Origin: Gonocerus acuteangulatus
Taxonomy: Eukaryota > Arthropoda > Insecta > Hemiptera > Coreidae
Direction of reading: 5' to 3'
Length of the DNA: 64,000 bases
NCBI GenBank assembly: GCA_946811695.1
Contig: OX328132.1
Span: forward strand, 124,949,489 to 125,013,488
Shown: in pieces, positions 1 to 12,760 of the stretch
How positions within the stretch are numbered: the first letter of the stretch is position 1
Layout: each line of letters starts with the position of its first letter
The notes under the pieces: generated by a model
The model's input: the letters and a program-made list of their open reading frames with translations, nothing else
Told to the model about the DNA's origin: nothing
Databases searched by the model: none
Made by a program: the position numbers and the translations under genes

Positions 1-230
1 TTAACAGACATAAAAAGTTTTGGTAACTTTGTATACTTTCCTTAATATCTCAAAAAAGGTTGACAATCTTGGGAAGCAGAAGGTTACCATTCGAAAGCCT
101 TCTAACTGCTCTACAAAAACGGTTCTGAAGAAAGTTTTAATTAGGCGATGTCAATCGGAGAAATAAGTGCTTAAAACTTAAAATTATTAAAAGTAATTGA
201 TTTCGTTTATTCGAACGGTTCTTTTTGTCT
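1..230 (+). repeat. Unnamed dispersed repeat (member 1)
   Basis: Begins TTAACAGACATAAAAAGTTT and shares collinear blocks (GATATCTCAAAAA-like, CCATTCGAAAGC, GATGTCAATYGGAGAAATAAG) with 22393-22600 on the plus strand and with 12395-12620 on the minus strand. Family unknown. Confidence 0.6.
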
Positions 231-2900
231 GTTTTATTCCTTCTTATTTTTTAATTGCTTATAATGTATAATTGCGGATAATGTATTTGACAATAAAACA
301 GATTAAGTAAAATGAGAAGATCAATTTATTGTTAGAAATGTAGCGTTCAAAGAGAGAGATCCCAAGGCTTTCGAAATGCCTCTGAGCGGAGGCCTTTCTG
401 GCCGACTTATGGTTTGGCCGACCCATACAGGTAAGATCATAAATCAAGACCTTTCAAGACTGGTGGAACCAAAATAATAACTGATTCTATTTTAATCTTT
501 CCAAATTAGACCAAGGATAAGAACGGAACCGCGCTAAGATGATGCAGTTCCTGCGAGTCGGTCTTTTACCTACAAGGTTGATTAATAAGTTGTATATGGA
601 GCCCAATTTAGTTGGGCAACAAATTTCTTTTGGTAATGGATGTTTGACATTTTTCTTAGCTTCAGTTATGATTTGGTCCAGATAGTAGAATTTTCTTTAG
701 CTTATAGTGGCTGTGAATATTCTAAATTTTAGCCCCTGATATGGTACTAAGGGTGCATGTTAAGCGGGAATTAATAAATCATTTTTATAAATCTGAGTAG
801 TTTATTTGTTGCAAGTTTCCACCTGATAAATGAATAAATATGTTTTTATAGGTTCAAGTGGGACTAGCTCAGCTTCAGCTATTGAACCATTAGTTTGAGC
901 GAGTTTGGGACATTGAGACAAAGTGGTCCTCAAATGATATCACCAGTAGACCCCGGTAGTGGCCCGTCCACTGCAAGTAGTTTTCCCTGAGTATCAGATG
1001 TATTTAGATGTAGAAGCTATTTAGAGCATTCAAATTTATCTGCAGAAGAGTTATCTACTTCATTCACAGAATAAATGTGAGATAGCATGTCAGACTCTTC
1101 TTAAGATCTGAAGGGGGTGGATTGTATCTCAGTAGATGAAACAATTGCACACGGGATTCCAAACAGAATTCTCGTCTTTAAAAAGATATAATGACTTACT
1201 TGCATTTGCTGGTGCCCCATAAAAATTTAAAAAAATTAAAAAACAGCAATCCAATTAATAACACAAACATATTCAAATATTTTCTCTGAATAAGAAAAAA
1301 AAAAAAACATAAAACAGCAACTTAATTTATTGGGCTATAAATGCTACATGACTGCAAAGAAACAGGTAGAACAAATGTGTTAAATTAAAAAATATTTTTT
1401 CTAGATGTATATTTCTGTTTTTTTATATTCACTAATTTCTTCCTATTCATTGTTTTATTGATATTTTCTTTGATCTTTCGTTTAACTATGTATATTCTTT
1501 ATCTGTAAGCCTAACTGTCAAAATTAAATTTGTCTTTATATTGATTTGCTTGATGATTTTTGCCAAAGCTGTTTTAGTTTCTTTTTGGCCTCCATTTTTT
1601 TTTCATATTGCTTTATTCTCTTTCTAAGCAACACCGATGACTTTACAATATATGTTTTAATACATGAACTATACTTTACTTCATATATATGATACTTGGT
1701 TTCTTAATCCATTAATTTATCTTTAATTCGACTAAGAGAATTTTTTTATAAAAAAAAATACCTTATTTTGATGATCATCTCAAACCCAAAAATTTCTTTA
1801 TTTTTTTTAAATTATCTTCTTAAACATTTTGCCATTAAGCCATTTTGAAACAACAAGAAGAAAAGAAAGTAATTGTTAACTTCTCATCAAACCTTCTTAT
1901 CTCATCATTTATATTAATATGACTACCCTATGTCAACCTTTTTGTATAATTTAAAAAAAATTATTTTAATATGTTCTGGGCCATAGTAACCCTATAGTAT
2001 AGCTGTTTATTTTTTAATGCTTGCCCCATTTCTTTTGATACATAACAGTCATGTCTTCAAATAATTAAATATAATATACATTCGTAAAAATTGATATAAA
2101 TAAATGAATTATAAAAATAAACTTGATTAGTTTGTTTGTTTTTTTTTTGTTTGTAACGAAAAAAAAAATAAAGATTGATTAGTGTTTAAGAAATAAAGAT
2201 GATACTATACTTTGTGAAATTGTAAAGTATTACAAAACCAAATAGAAAGAGAAAAAAAATATACAAGATAAAGAAACAAGAGAAAATAAACAACAAAAAC
2301 AAAATGATGTGGTGTCATGTTCTTTGTGGGTTTCATTTTCCTAGCTATTTGTTATATCACCTAAATTTATAGATAAAAAAAAGTTCATCAGTTACTCCTT
2401 GTGATCTTAGAACAATTTTTTTTCTGGCTCAAGCTAGCTCCCTCCTTGTGATATTATGTTTTTAATTAATTTAAAAACTTATATTACCTTAAATTCTGCA
2501 GCCTCTTTTTTTACGCAGTGTATTCTAGGCCTTGTTATTCTGGCATAATTCTCAACAACCAAACATTTAACCATATTATTATATAAATTAATGTTAAATT
2601 ATCCTATGGTTCATGAGTTTAATTTGAAATCGTGTTGAATGATATTTATAATTATAATAGGCAAAGATAAGTATTTTATTTCATGACTTATTTTTATTAA
2701 TTTTCGGGATAGTACTAAAAAGAATGAAAGGCTGTGCTTATGGAGTAAATTTTTACCTATGAAATAAATGTAAGGTTTTCAATAATGGAATTAATGTAAA
2801 ACTGGGATAATTTAACAATAATTTATATAATAATAATAAAAAATAGAGCCTTTATTATAGATAAAATACATATGAACATAATAATAATATTCATATAAAT
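231..2900. other. AT-rich stretch without recognised genes
   Basis: I see no credible coding exon here: frames are short and the composition is strongly A/T. A short block near 525-545 (GGAACCGCGCTAA) recurs at 21760-21772 and, less exactly, near 2970, suggesting an unnamed dispersed repeat. Confidence 0.5.
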
Positions 2901-3576
2901 CACTAATTATTCTTCTTACAGGTTTTGTTTAATATGTATAATCTCTGAGCAAAGGCCTCTCCTAGGCAGGGAGGAACCCCGCTAAAAAAACCATAAATAA
3001 ATAAATGTTTTTGATTCTGCCCATGTTGGTCGTATGGTTTAAATCCTACCTCATTAGTGGTAACTTTAACCAAACATAATCTGCTTGTCAAACATATCAT
3101 CACTATATTTTTTTAATGGAACAAGCCTTAAACCATATTGCTAAAATGCATATTTATGTCAAATCATACCTACATACCTTGTTTCCACTCGGAAACATCT
3201 GTTACAATCAATAAAAAACGGTATCTCATTTTACTGACAAATCCATTTTACTGCTAAAATAAATTATCAAAATAAAAAGCAATAAAAAACTGTCACATTG
3301 ATCTTTCGCTTCATGATGTGTGATAAACTGATGCACATTTTCATTCCTTTCTCAGTCAAGGATCTCATAATAGTTCCTCTCATCACTCCCTTGATATGCC
3401 ATGGAGTAATTCATAATTACATAAAAATTACCCTAATCAAACCAATAATCATTTATCAGGCAGAATAGTCAACACATAAAATACTAGAATTAATTGAAAT
3501 TATTAATTCATTCTTGCTCGACAGCCGCAATAAACTAAAGAACCATCCACTATCCGAGCCACGTCATATCTGAAGC

Positions 3577-3837
3577 TTGTTGAAGCCAATGTTTCCACAG
3601 AATGTTAGTGAGAAGTGGGACCTAAGAAAGAAGAAATACAAGACTGCCTATGATCATGGATCCCAAATTCTACCCGAGCTAGTGGAAAGACAGAAGATCA
3701 GGGTGAAGCTGTATCCACAGAACCAAGGAGATCCTTGGATCGAAGGAAAGATAGTGAAGAAGGAAGGAATAAGAAGGTATCAAGTAGAAGTAAATGGAAG
3801 GCTATATCTAAGGAATACAAGATATATTAGGGCCTAA
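3577..3837 (+). pseudogene. Ty3/gypsy Pol C-terminal tail (integrase end)
   Basis: An 86-codon frame reads LKPMFPQNVSEKWDLRKKKY, then a DHGSQILPELVERQKIRVKL stretch and a YQVEVNGRLYLRNTRYIR end. This is the usual end of insect Ty3/gypsy polyproteins (YYDRGAKELPEL..G..VR, then RSY.VE..GR.YRRNRRHLR). A stop lies just upstream in the same frame and no integrase core is visible, so this is a truncated remnant of the region that tethers integrase to DNA. No LTR was identified. Confidence 0.75.
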
Positions 3838-4029
3838 ACTTCACCTTAAGAAGTTATTTATGAAAAGGGAGATGTTAAAAATATATTTACAATTATTCTT
3901 TGATTGGCTATTTATGATTTTAAGGTTATGTTCTTTTAATAACAAAATATAACAATTATATCTTCCTTGTTGAATATATTGAAATTAACAATATACGATT
4001 AACAGTTATTATCAGTAAGTCATTCTATA
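3838..4029. other. AT-rich spacer
   Basis: Nothing recognisable; it separates the gypsy remnant from the stop of the old CSD gene. Confidence 0.4.
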
Positions 4030-7000
4030 TTAGTCGTCCCATATTATTCTTCCTTCATAAAACTGGATAACAAGTAGGGGCCACTTTTCTTTGCATATGT
4101 TTGCTGGAATCTTTTCAATCTCAGAAGAGTTTTTCCTGAAAAATAAAAAAATAAAATCTAGGATAATGATAGGTGTTAAGAGATATTAAATAAATAAGAT
4201 CTAGAAAATTTGATTTGACATAACCAGAAACAAACTCAGCTTTTGAATGTACAGAGTGTTCATCAGTGGATTGTATATCAAAAATAAAATTAAAAGTTGA
4301 AACATCATCTGGAAGCTCACTCTCTTTATACATTTTTTTTGTTTATTCATGTCATTCCACAAAAAAAGGGAAGCCTAGAGAATGAGCTATTTTAATCCGT
4401 GTTAGCAGGTGAAGGTCCAGTTCTATCAATCTCGAAAGAGGTATAGAATCCAATCACATTACCAAATATTTTTTGCCTACCTGAATTTTGTATCAAAATT
4501 TCTCATGGGTCAGATGAAATCACAGACTTTGTTATTTAATTATTAGGTTCTAAATAGTTACTTACGAGCATGAGCTTGGTGCAGTTGAAAATGGTATTGA
4601 CAAAAATTTACTAGGAATAATAATAAATCCAAAATACATTAATTTAATAAATAGAAAAATACAAAAAAATATACTTAATCTAAAAACATGGAAAATACAA
4701 GAAATAACACATACGAGAATACAGTACACAAATTTAAAAAAGTACTGACACCTGATATCCAAGTGGGACTTAGGAGGAAAAGGTAGGGATGTTATTTTTC
4801 ATTTACTGTAAAATATGATGCAATAAATATTATACATGAGTTTTTTTGTTTTTTTTTTTATTTCAAATATCCACATATATAATACCACCTCTTGTTACTC
4901 AATCCCATTTCTATTATTTAAATGAAAAAGACATTACAAAACAATGTCCTATGTCCAGTAACAGACTTTTAATACAGCAATAACATTATAAAACAACTCA
5001 ATTCCTGCCATTTCTTCAGCTAGAGGGAAGAAGATAATATAATAAAAATAATGTTTCAAACTATTATTATTATTATTACTTTATTCTATTTTTTTCTTAT
5101 TTGATACACATATAAGTGTAATAATACCCATATATTTTAATATGATGTAACAGTTGTAGTTTCATTATTTATAATTTTTGAATAGTATTAAATGTTTCTA
5201 CTTTTAGATGACAGATATATTTTACATATTATCAATTATTCAAATCGACTTATTTAGGTCGATTTGTAGTAGTGATGGGCGATTCTCGAATGAGAATCGA
5301 TTCGAATCGAAATGAAATAGGAATTTTGTAGGTAATTGTAAGTAATCGGGAAATCGACCCATATCAAAGATCGATCTGTATCGTAGATCTATCTTCTCTG
5401 CCTTGAAAAATAATCTTTTTAATCGATCTGAGCTCACCGATCTTTTCATTTCGAATCGCATCGATTCATATCCGATATTTGCCCATCACTAGCAAGTAGG
5501 TAGTTAACCTACCTTGTGAACAGGTCTTATAAAGGGTCTGTTCCTAATTTGTAACAATATAACCTGGAACAATTCGCCAGAGGCTCAATACGTAACCTTA
5601 ACTAAAGTGAGGGGCCATCATGTGAAGGCAAAATCGTTTATACCCCTTAGGGGTCTTGATGTTTATTATATAAAATGTTTAATGACAGCAAGTGGCTGTC
5701 CTAGGTATGCGTAAGTAATGGCAATGTCCAGTGAAGGACAAAAGGCTTATTACTTGTAAATAGTGGAAGACGTGATACCTATGGCTTCTATTGGCGAGAA
5801 AGATAACTTAGAAAAACGACTACCCTCTCATAGTGACCTCCAGAGCAATCCATAGTACTTTAAAGAATAGCAACATGAGTATGAGTGTTTTTAATCTTAT
5901 TATGAAGATGTACCTGGTCTCAAAAGCAGTTTTCCAGGAGGGAAACAATTCTATAGAAATAATAATAAACAAAGGGGTTAAACAAGGGGACATACTATCA
6001 CCAAAGATATTCATAGCAGTATTAAAAGATCTAATGAGCAGCATGGAATGGGATGGTAAAGGTTTGAATATAAATGGAGAATGGTTGAACCACTTGGAAT
6101 TTGCAGGCGATATGGTTTTAAGTATGAAGAACACTGAAGAGGTCCAGGAAATGTTGACAGAACTAACACAGGGTGGAGAAGAAATTGATCTGAAGGTAAA
6201 TCTCCAGAAATGTAACTATATGCAAGTAAACACCGATTGAATCTTGAAAATGAATGACTTTTCGATAGAGAAGGTGAGCAGCAAGTATTTTGGGCAGCTC
6301 ATAACAACTTCAGATAAACACATTGAGATTAATAAGAGGTTTTCGGCTGGGTGAAAAGCTCTACTTAGTAACAAGCAGTTTTTCAGATCAAAAGTAGTGT
6401 CTGCGTTGAACAAGAAACTTTGGATCAGCACTGTACTACCAACCTTAATGTATGGTTGTGAAACGTGGCCTCTAAATCAAGGAACCATTAGGAAATTTAG
6501 AGTAGCAGTGAGAGGAATGGAGTGCTACATTTTGCAGATCACAAGAAGGGACCAGAAAACCGAAAAATGGATAAGAGAAAAAACAAGATTCCCTGACATT
6601 GCATGGATTATCCACAAGAAAAAATGGTCATGGGCCGGACATTTAGTAAAGGATAAAAATGATAAATGGTTCGAGGATGTAATAAACTAGTACCCCCGGA
6701 ACCACAAGAGAAAGAGGGTGAGACCATCTACTCCCTTGGACGCAGAGATGAGGCTTACATGTGGCGGAGAACTCAGTAGAGTAAGCGAAATTGAAGTACA
6801 ATAAACATGTAAAAAAATACTACTAGGGAGTCAATTAAGGGAGAGAAGGCTTTAAGCGGAGTCTGATGACCCACAGAAATGAAGGCAGATTTTCCAAACA
6901 GGAACAGTCTCATTTCCAAAAACATTTTCGTGAAAGGAATTGCCCTACATGGCAACAATAAATGAAGATAGGGAAGGGGAGTAAACAGTAAAATGCATTA

Positions 7001-7643
7001 GTAGGTTTATAAGGCCAGATCACTACAACTAAAGTATCTAAGGTTGAATGTTTTGAGAATCACAGTGGTATTATTAAACGGTTAAAACCAGAATACATTT
7101 TATCATAAAATGCACAGTAAAAAATATGTTGAACATTGTTAAGAAAACAATGTATATATTCAAAAAACATCATAATAAAATATACAAAAATATGAAGGAA
7201 TGACATTTTTTTCTTTTCTTACCATTTGACTACGAAAAATCGTTCTCCATTATTAGGGCAAATTTGTTCAATTATCTTTTCGGGCTGTTCGATTGATGAA
7301 GTCGGAGAAAGCTCTTCATTTTTTTCATTGTAATTAATTTGGTTGTATTGCATCATTCTTTTTGCCTGGAAAATAAAACAATACTATTTCAACTCCTTTT
7401 AAATGTGAAAACTTTTTAGGCAGAAAAAAAATCAAATTAGCGCATAATGTTTGCTCTTTTATGATGAAATTCTTTATCTACCTCAACCCGAGCTAAATCA
7501 CATGTTCCTTACATTATAAGCAATTTTTAAAGTGTATGGTAAGGGATACTGTATTTAGACTTAAGGAGGCAATGGCCTCATTTCATTAAAACTAGCAGTA
7601 ACGACTCCCCTCAAATAGCTATGAAAGAATATTAGACGAATTT

Positions 7644-7706
<63 letters not shown>

Positions 7707-9851
7707 TCCTAAAAAGCTATAAAAGAATTATTTAAATGATAAATGTCAATATTTATATATTACTTTGATTAAAATACAGAGTACATCATGATTAACTTAA
7801 GCAAATTTTCTCATTTTATTGATAAATAATATATTCTTGTGCATCATTAAATTTTCTTCATTAAGCAAATAAAATAAATTAATATGTGCTAATTTGAAGG
7901 GATAAAAATACTTGTGTATTCTTATTCTTCCGTGTACATTAGATGGAAGGAATAGTTTTTAGAAAAACCCGGCTATAAAGTATTTAGACAAACTCAGATA
8001 TGAAGTGGATATTATTGTACATTGTGCTTGAAGTTTATTTTTATTATTTAAATTATAACGTCCATTATTATTAACTAAGAATTTTTGGACTGGTTATCTA
8101 TAAGTTACTGCCCTTTTCTAGCCAGGATAGGGCTGATGCCTTTTCTTTTTTCTAAAGAAAATCCACCACCCCATAGTGGGAATCGAACCCACGAACTTTA
8201 GCACGGAGTGTTAAGTGCTCACGCCTTAACAATCATGGCCACCAGGCCTCCAACTGGAAGTTTAGGATTCATTTTATTTCCAGAGGCAGCAAACTCTAGT
8301 AACTACTAAAAAACAGCATAATTGGTAAAATAAGTCAATTCGTTGATTAGCCACCGTATCATCTCAGTTTTAAAAAAAAATTTAAATAAATAAAACTTAT
8401 ATTTGAAAAGTTTTTAGTTATAGACACTAATATTTATAAGTATTTCATGTGTTATTATTCAGTTCAATGAAACTATAGTGTTGAGTAAGAATGGAGATAA
8501 GATTAAGCTAGTCAGCTTAAAGCTGCCAGTGTAAACTTATTTTAGGATGTAAGTCAAACCAAAGAGATTTTTCCTTGATAAATATTATATTCATACAGTA
8601 AAAAATGGGAGGGGGTGTGAAAATGGGACAAGGTAGAATAATAGAAGGTATAAAGAGGAAACTCCTATCTCAAGACTATTTCCCAAAAACATCATGCCTA
8701 CAATGTCTATCAGCAAATAGTGGTCATTATTTACTTTTCAAACTATTGCTAGATAGTGCTTCAGCGAAATTGAGTTATATTGCCTCCAGAACGTATAGTC
8801 GAAGAGAAGTCAAATGCGAGTTAATTTGTCTGGAGGCTGTAGAGTATAGGGGTACTAAGGATAAAATTAACTCACCTGGAGGCCCTAAAAGGGTAACATT
8901 TGTCAGAAAAAGAGGTGCAGTTCTTTTTTGTTTTGTTCTTCTTATTAATGGCACAAGCCTCACATATATAGTTTTAGTTAATTTGTTTCTGTTAAGAATA
9001 AGAGCTTTACATTATTCTAAATTTCTAAAATTTTAGACTCCTTTTTGAAAATTGGTTCTTTTTTCTGAATGATAAAAAGAATGAAAAATAATTTCATATT
9101 GCAAATAGACGTGTACATGCATCGCTCAGGTTGAGCAAGTTAATATTTTGAAAATTATGACATAAAAAACTTACATACATTGGAATATAAATCAAACAGA
9201 AGAGATTTACATCCTATTAAAATATAGGGTCGTCTAAAAAGTTCATAGAGAACTTTACAAACAAATAAGGATTTGTTAAAAGTTTATAACTTATTCCTAT
9301 GCAATAAATTTAATTAACGCCATTAGCCAATGGCTCAGAATACCCATAATCCTTCATTTTTTTAAAAATTATTGTCATTATGTCCTAACAGCTATGTTTT
9401 CTACTGCAGAGTAGGATTTATCCTTCCAACGTTCTTTTTTTTTTTTTTTTAATCAAAAGGTCGATGTCAGGTGTGAAGTGTGGTTGCAGTAAGATCTTCC
9501 ATCCGCAGCTCAATAAGATCTCCTGAGTCCTTACCCTTATCATCACTGCTCCTGTATTGGTTTGGGCTCACAATGATGCTATGTTCTGTTAATACCTGAA
9601 TTCTCATGCTATCATAACTAGTGGCGCTTCCTAGTTATTCTAATAGATCCCCTAGTTGTTCTCCAGTAGATAGCATGTGATACATGACTTGCTTCTGCTC
9701 CTCTAGGAAGATAAAGCTCACAAATGAATTTGTGTAGAGTGTAGTAAAAAAATATAATTATAAAAAAAAATTCATCATGGAGCAAAAATTGTGTTGCATT
9801 TTCTCATATGATTCCATGCTTTGAGAGAAATCATACTAAAATGAAATACTA

Positions 9852-9913
<62 letters not shown>

Positions 9914-10708
9914 GAACTATACCTTTTTTTTTATATATGTCACTATATATATTGGATCTATAAGGAGAGAGAGGAAAATACGACAGAAAAATAAAGCTCA
10001 AAACAGAGAAAGTAAAAGAATTATGAAATGAACCCTAAATGTGGCATGCAACTCTGGGCAATTGAATCATACATTAAATCACTAACATGATAAATTTAAT
10101 TTTAGGCGAAGATTTTACTCAATTTCACTGATTTGCAAAAATGTTGACAAATAGCCTAAATTCTATTTCATAAAACAGACATTTAGCTTTAATCCCCTAT
10201 GCTGGAAATTTAAAGTAAAATACATAGTTACAGCTCAAAGCTATCTTTAGAGGCATGTGCCTGAACCTCTAAAAGCTTCTGCCTTTAGGATTCATGCCTC
10301 GAAGCCTTAAAGGCACACTCTTTTATATGACTAGCTCAAGAGGAAGGGGTTTGCATAAGTATGACATGTTTGAGCCACCACAACCGCAACATATAGAATG
10401 TCACTCAAGGACTTCCAGGACTGCTACACACAGTGTAAAGTTGTCATACCCACTGTGTTGAGGGCCAAGGTTCCTTCATGGAAGATTATTGACTGCAGTT
10501 TCACAGTGAAACCTGTTTATACATTTTTGGTTCCGTAGAACCTAAAATGTAGGACTGATTTTCTAATAAATTAGTTATTTACTGTTAGTAAAATTGTGTC
10601 ACCCATAAGTGTTAACACAATTAATAGCGTTATTACCATTACCCTCCTTGAACGTCGAAGAGCCGAGACACAAGAACCGTCTGATTTATCTTTAGAGGAT
10701 GACGCCAT
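4030..10708 (-). CDS. HP1-like chromo-shadow-domain-only protein, old diverged copy
   Basis: Spliced minus-strand gene, read from high to low coordinates. Coding exons are 10643-10708 (22 codons, MASSSKDKSDGSC..., ending RRSRR), 7223-7365 (47 codons plus 2 nt) and 4030-4135 (stop TAA). Donors are GTAATG and GTAAGA; acceptors are TTTTCCAG and ATTTTTCAG. Phases fit (0/0, then 2/1) and give 104 aa. The second exon ends QPEKIIEQICPNNGERFFVV then K and the split W. The third reads KNSSEIEKIPANICKEKWPL and then a FYEGRIIW block. This is the pattern of the HP1 chromo shadow domain (EPEKIIGA...KWK...CPQVVI.FYEERL.W), the dimerisation module of heterochromatin proteins. No chromodomain exon was found, but both flanking borders are phase 0, so one could be spliced in. 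Intron 3 carries an RTE-like element and intron 2 a SINE and a retrocopy. The CSD assignment is strong; expression and function are unknown. Confidence 0.72.
5270..5491. mobile_element. hAT-like MITE
   Basis: A 222-bp element bounded by TAGTGATGGGC and its exact complement GCCCATCACTA. The CAGTGATGGGC-type ending is typical of non-autonomous hAT elements. The interior is rich in ATCGATTCGAATCG-like motifs. Flanks share only GTAG, so the target duplication is decayed. Confidence 0.65.
5821..6760 (+). pseudogene. RTE-like non-LTR retrotransposon reverse transcriptase, broken
   Basis: An open stretch at 5833-6240 holds the RT palm: GVKQGDILSPKIF, then a LEFAGDMVLSM box where the catalytic motif is normally FADD, so one aspartate is lost. 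After stops near 6238 and 6353, a second frame (6397-6690) reads SALNKKLWISTVLPTLMYGCETW and the RRDQ..EKWIREKTRFPDIAW region usual for RTE/BovB-like RT C-termini, and a further piece around 6690-6770 resembles the RP.TPLDAEM..TCG end. Reverse transcription of the element's own RNA is the family function; this copy is inactive. It sits in intron 3 of the old CSD gene. Confidence 0.75.
7649..7703 (+). repeat. Long poly-A run
   Basis: Over 50 consecutive A, in intron 2 of the old CSD gene. It may be the tail of a retroposed sequence, but no gene is recognisable before it. Confidence 0.7.
8038..8256 (-). mobile_element. tRNA-headed SINE
   Basis: On the minus strand the element starts at the tRNA-like end (GGTTCGATTCCCAC as box B) and ends in a TAATAATGGACGTTA-like tail. 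It is flanked by GAAGTTTA at 8030-8037 and 8257-8264. The same family is inserted independently at 33117-33313. Confidence 0.75.
8265..9430. other. CSD intron 2 sequence, old copy
   Basis: Conserved in part with 32640-33390 but with no convincing exon. A 143-codon plus-strand frame at 8605-9036 is not shared as an open frame with the recent copies, so I do not treat it as a gene. Confidence 0.5.
9431..9745 (-). pseudogene. Processed retrocopy of an unrecognised gene
   Basis: On the minus strand a coding-like frame with one internal stop (LEEQKQVMYHMLSTGEQLGD, then SATSYDSMRIQVLTEHSIIV and a DLIELRMEDLTATTLHT end) is followed shortly by a run of about 17 A. The block is missing from the corresponding intron of the recent copies. 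This is the form of a reverse-transcribed mRNA end. I cannot name the parent gene. Confidence 0.45.
9859..9911 (+). repeat. Long poly-A run
   Basis: About 53 A, in the part of the old intron that the recent copies lack. Confidence 0.7.
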
Positions 10709-11321
10709 TTTTAAGATTTAATCCTAAAAGGAACAATTAAATATTTTAATTAGTTATACATATAATGAAAATTGAGAATAAATTCCTACTGCTTTTATGG
10801 TTTTGCACACAATTCTTCTGCTAACAATGTGAGCATAAATAATTTTGATTTTACACATAACACAAGCTTTCCTAACATCTATTAGACATGAATAAATAAG
10901 TGAACACTCATAGCAAGGTAAAAATTAAGAAAACATCACTATTTACATTGAATTATTAGCTCAGTAATGAAACATTGCTGAAAACAACTCTGAATGTGGG
11001 AGAATGTTGGTGTATTACTATCAATTTAAGCCACTATTATTTGTTAAGTGAATAATTTTCATGAACATCAGTAATTGCTATCAACATAAATATTGTGAAA
11101 GTAAAAAGACAAGAGTCATAACACTCACTAAACAACAAATGCAATCATTTAGAAGCTAAAATAAATGAGAGAATAAAAGTAGTTTAGTGTCTCAACTTAT
11201 TATTATGAGAAACAAAGAAATCTCGTCATACTAATAATGAAAACATTTTCTAAACGCAAGTCTGGCTCAAACTTTTCATATTATTTACACTTTTCAAAAA
11301 TAATTGTACAAAAAAACGTAC

Positions 11322-11410
11322 CTTTTCAAAGTATTAGAGAAGCTTCCAGGTACAGAACCTGCCGGATACACTGTGGAAGGTTTTCCGTGTTACGTGTTAC
11401 TTGCGGTAGA
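11322..11410 (-). other. Candidate non-coding 5' exon of the CSD gene, old copy
   Basis: Same donor (AAAAG/GTACGT) as in the recent copies. The partner acceptor CTTTTAG ends at 10724, with the exon running 10643-10723. Conservation of this site and its flank in the old copy supports a real upstream exon. The outer limit is not defined. Confidence 0.45.
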
Positions 11411-11764
11411 ATACTATAATAAGAATAAAAAATTTTAAGAATTTTTGGAATCAGAAAAAAAGTACCTTTTCTTGATACAAATGTTATTGTTATTTGAGAA
11501 TAACATAAGAATGATTCAAACATCTCGTTTAAAATTATAGCATACCAGAGAGCTATTCCTTAAAAATTACGTAAACAAAACTTTTGAAATATAGGACTAA
11601 GGAATTTTTTTATCTCTTAGAATATAAAAAAAAAAAAAATAATAATTACTGGGTAGTTTATTTAGTTTTTATTAATATTTTTCAATTAATACGTTACGTA
11701 TTACTGATAAATCAAGTATAATTTCAAACAAGAATATATTATGAAAATTACTTTGAGGTAATTC

Positions 11765-11815
11765 ACACGTACTTAAATTTATTTAAATTTTAACGTCCAT
11801 TATTATTAACTAAAA
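11765..11815 (-). mobile_element. SINE tail fragment
   Basis: TTTTAACGTCCATTATTATT matches the 3' tail of the SINE family at 8038-8256 and 33117-33313. The tRNA head is absent. Confidence 0.45.
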
Positions 11816-11999
11816 ATGTAATTAAATTTACATTCAAGTAATATGACAACCAGTAAAACAAAATCAGGCAGAAAAGAAAATCTTCAAAACAGGCGAAAAC
11901 AAGATCAATCAACACAGATAAGCGAAGAAGCTTTTAATGTAAAAAAAAAAAAAAAATAAAAAAAAAAAAAAAAAAAAAAATAAAGGAAGAAGAAGAAGT

Positions 12000-12290
12000 A
12001 AACTGTAGAACGCATGGTTATGTAACAGGAAGCAGTTACAGGATCAGGAGAGGAGGAAAATATGGCTGTGTCGTCAGCATAGGTGATTCAATGAGTGCTG
12101 GAAAGGCTAGGGATGTCTGCGGTCTATAAAAGGTAGGGGGGGGGGCCAGAATACTTCCCTGTGGTACTACGGAGGAAATGGATGGGAACTGGACAGTGTA
12201 GAACCAGATTTTGGAAGGATGATTACATATAGTAGTCGAAAGTACTCGCATGGCATTTTCGAATTCCGCTCGGAAAACACTATTTCTAAA
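12000..12290 (-). pseudogene. Jockey-like reverse transcriptase fragment
   Basis: Minus-strand frames read SSVVPQGSILAP and, after a frameshift in a poly-C run, TADIPSLSSTH then a stop and ITYADDTAIFSSSPD. These are the QG and Y/F-ADD boxes of a Jockey-type RT in the right order and spacing. The A-rich run just below (11941-11982) may mark another element boundary. The frameshift and stops make it dead. Confidence 0.7.
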
Positions 12291-12394
12291 AACAAAAACT
12301 TGTTTCACATTTTACGTATCCTATTTTATTAAAAAATATATTTTCCTAGTATAAGCAATTACAAATATGTAGAGCAATAAGAAACTAAGGGGAA

Positions 12395-12760
12395 CAGACA
12401 AAAATAACCGTTCAAATAAACGAAACTAAGAACTTCAAAGTATTTCTCCGAATGTGATCGACTCATCGAAATATTCTTTGGAAACGTTTTTGTGAGACAC
12501 TTGTAAACTTTCGAATGGTTGCTGTAAACTTACTACCATTTCGGAACCGTGTTAGGGATATTTAGGAAAATATACGAAAATCCTAAAAAGCTCATGTCAG
12601 TTAATATATTATTATTATTTTTTTTTCAAAGACTTCCATTACTCCAAATTTATCTAACATTTGAATATCTCAGTTTGGATGAATTTCAAATGTGTAGAAA
12701 ATATTTCAACTGAATCCAAGAATTGAGCCGAAATTAGTTAGAAAAACAAATTTTCTCCGC
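12395..12760 (-). repeat. Unnamed dispersed repeat (member 2)
   Basis: Reverse-strand relative of 1-230 and 22230-22600. It also contains the neighbouring block with a GAAATATTTTCTRC motif that is seen near 22300. Confidence 0.55.

Larger units (their letters stand above)
4020..11760 (+). repeat. Ancient paralogous unit matching 28530-35300
   Basis: Collinear but diverged homology with the recent units covers exons, introns and the upstream region (for example 4080-4620 with 28600-29165, 6985-7380 with 31250-31690, 8600-9060 with 32660-33390, 9940-11570 with 33500-35130). Each side has insertions missing from the other. Confidence 0.8.

Noticed and set aside
8605..9036. 143-codon plus-strand frame
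   Set aside because: The homologous recent copies have stops there, and no motif is recognisable.
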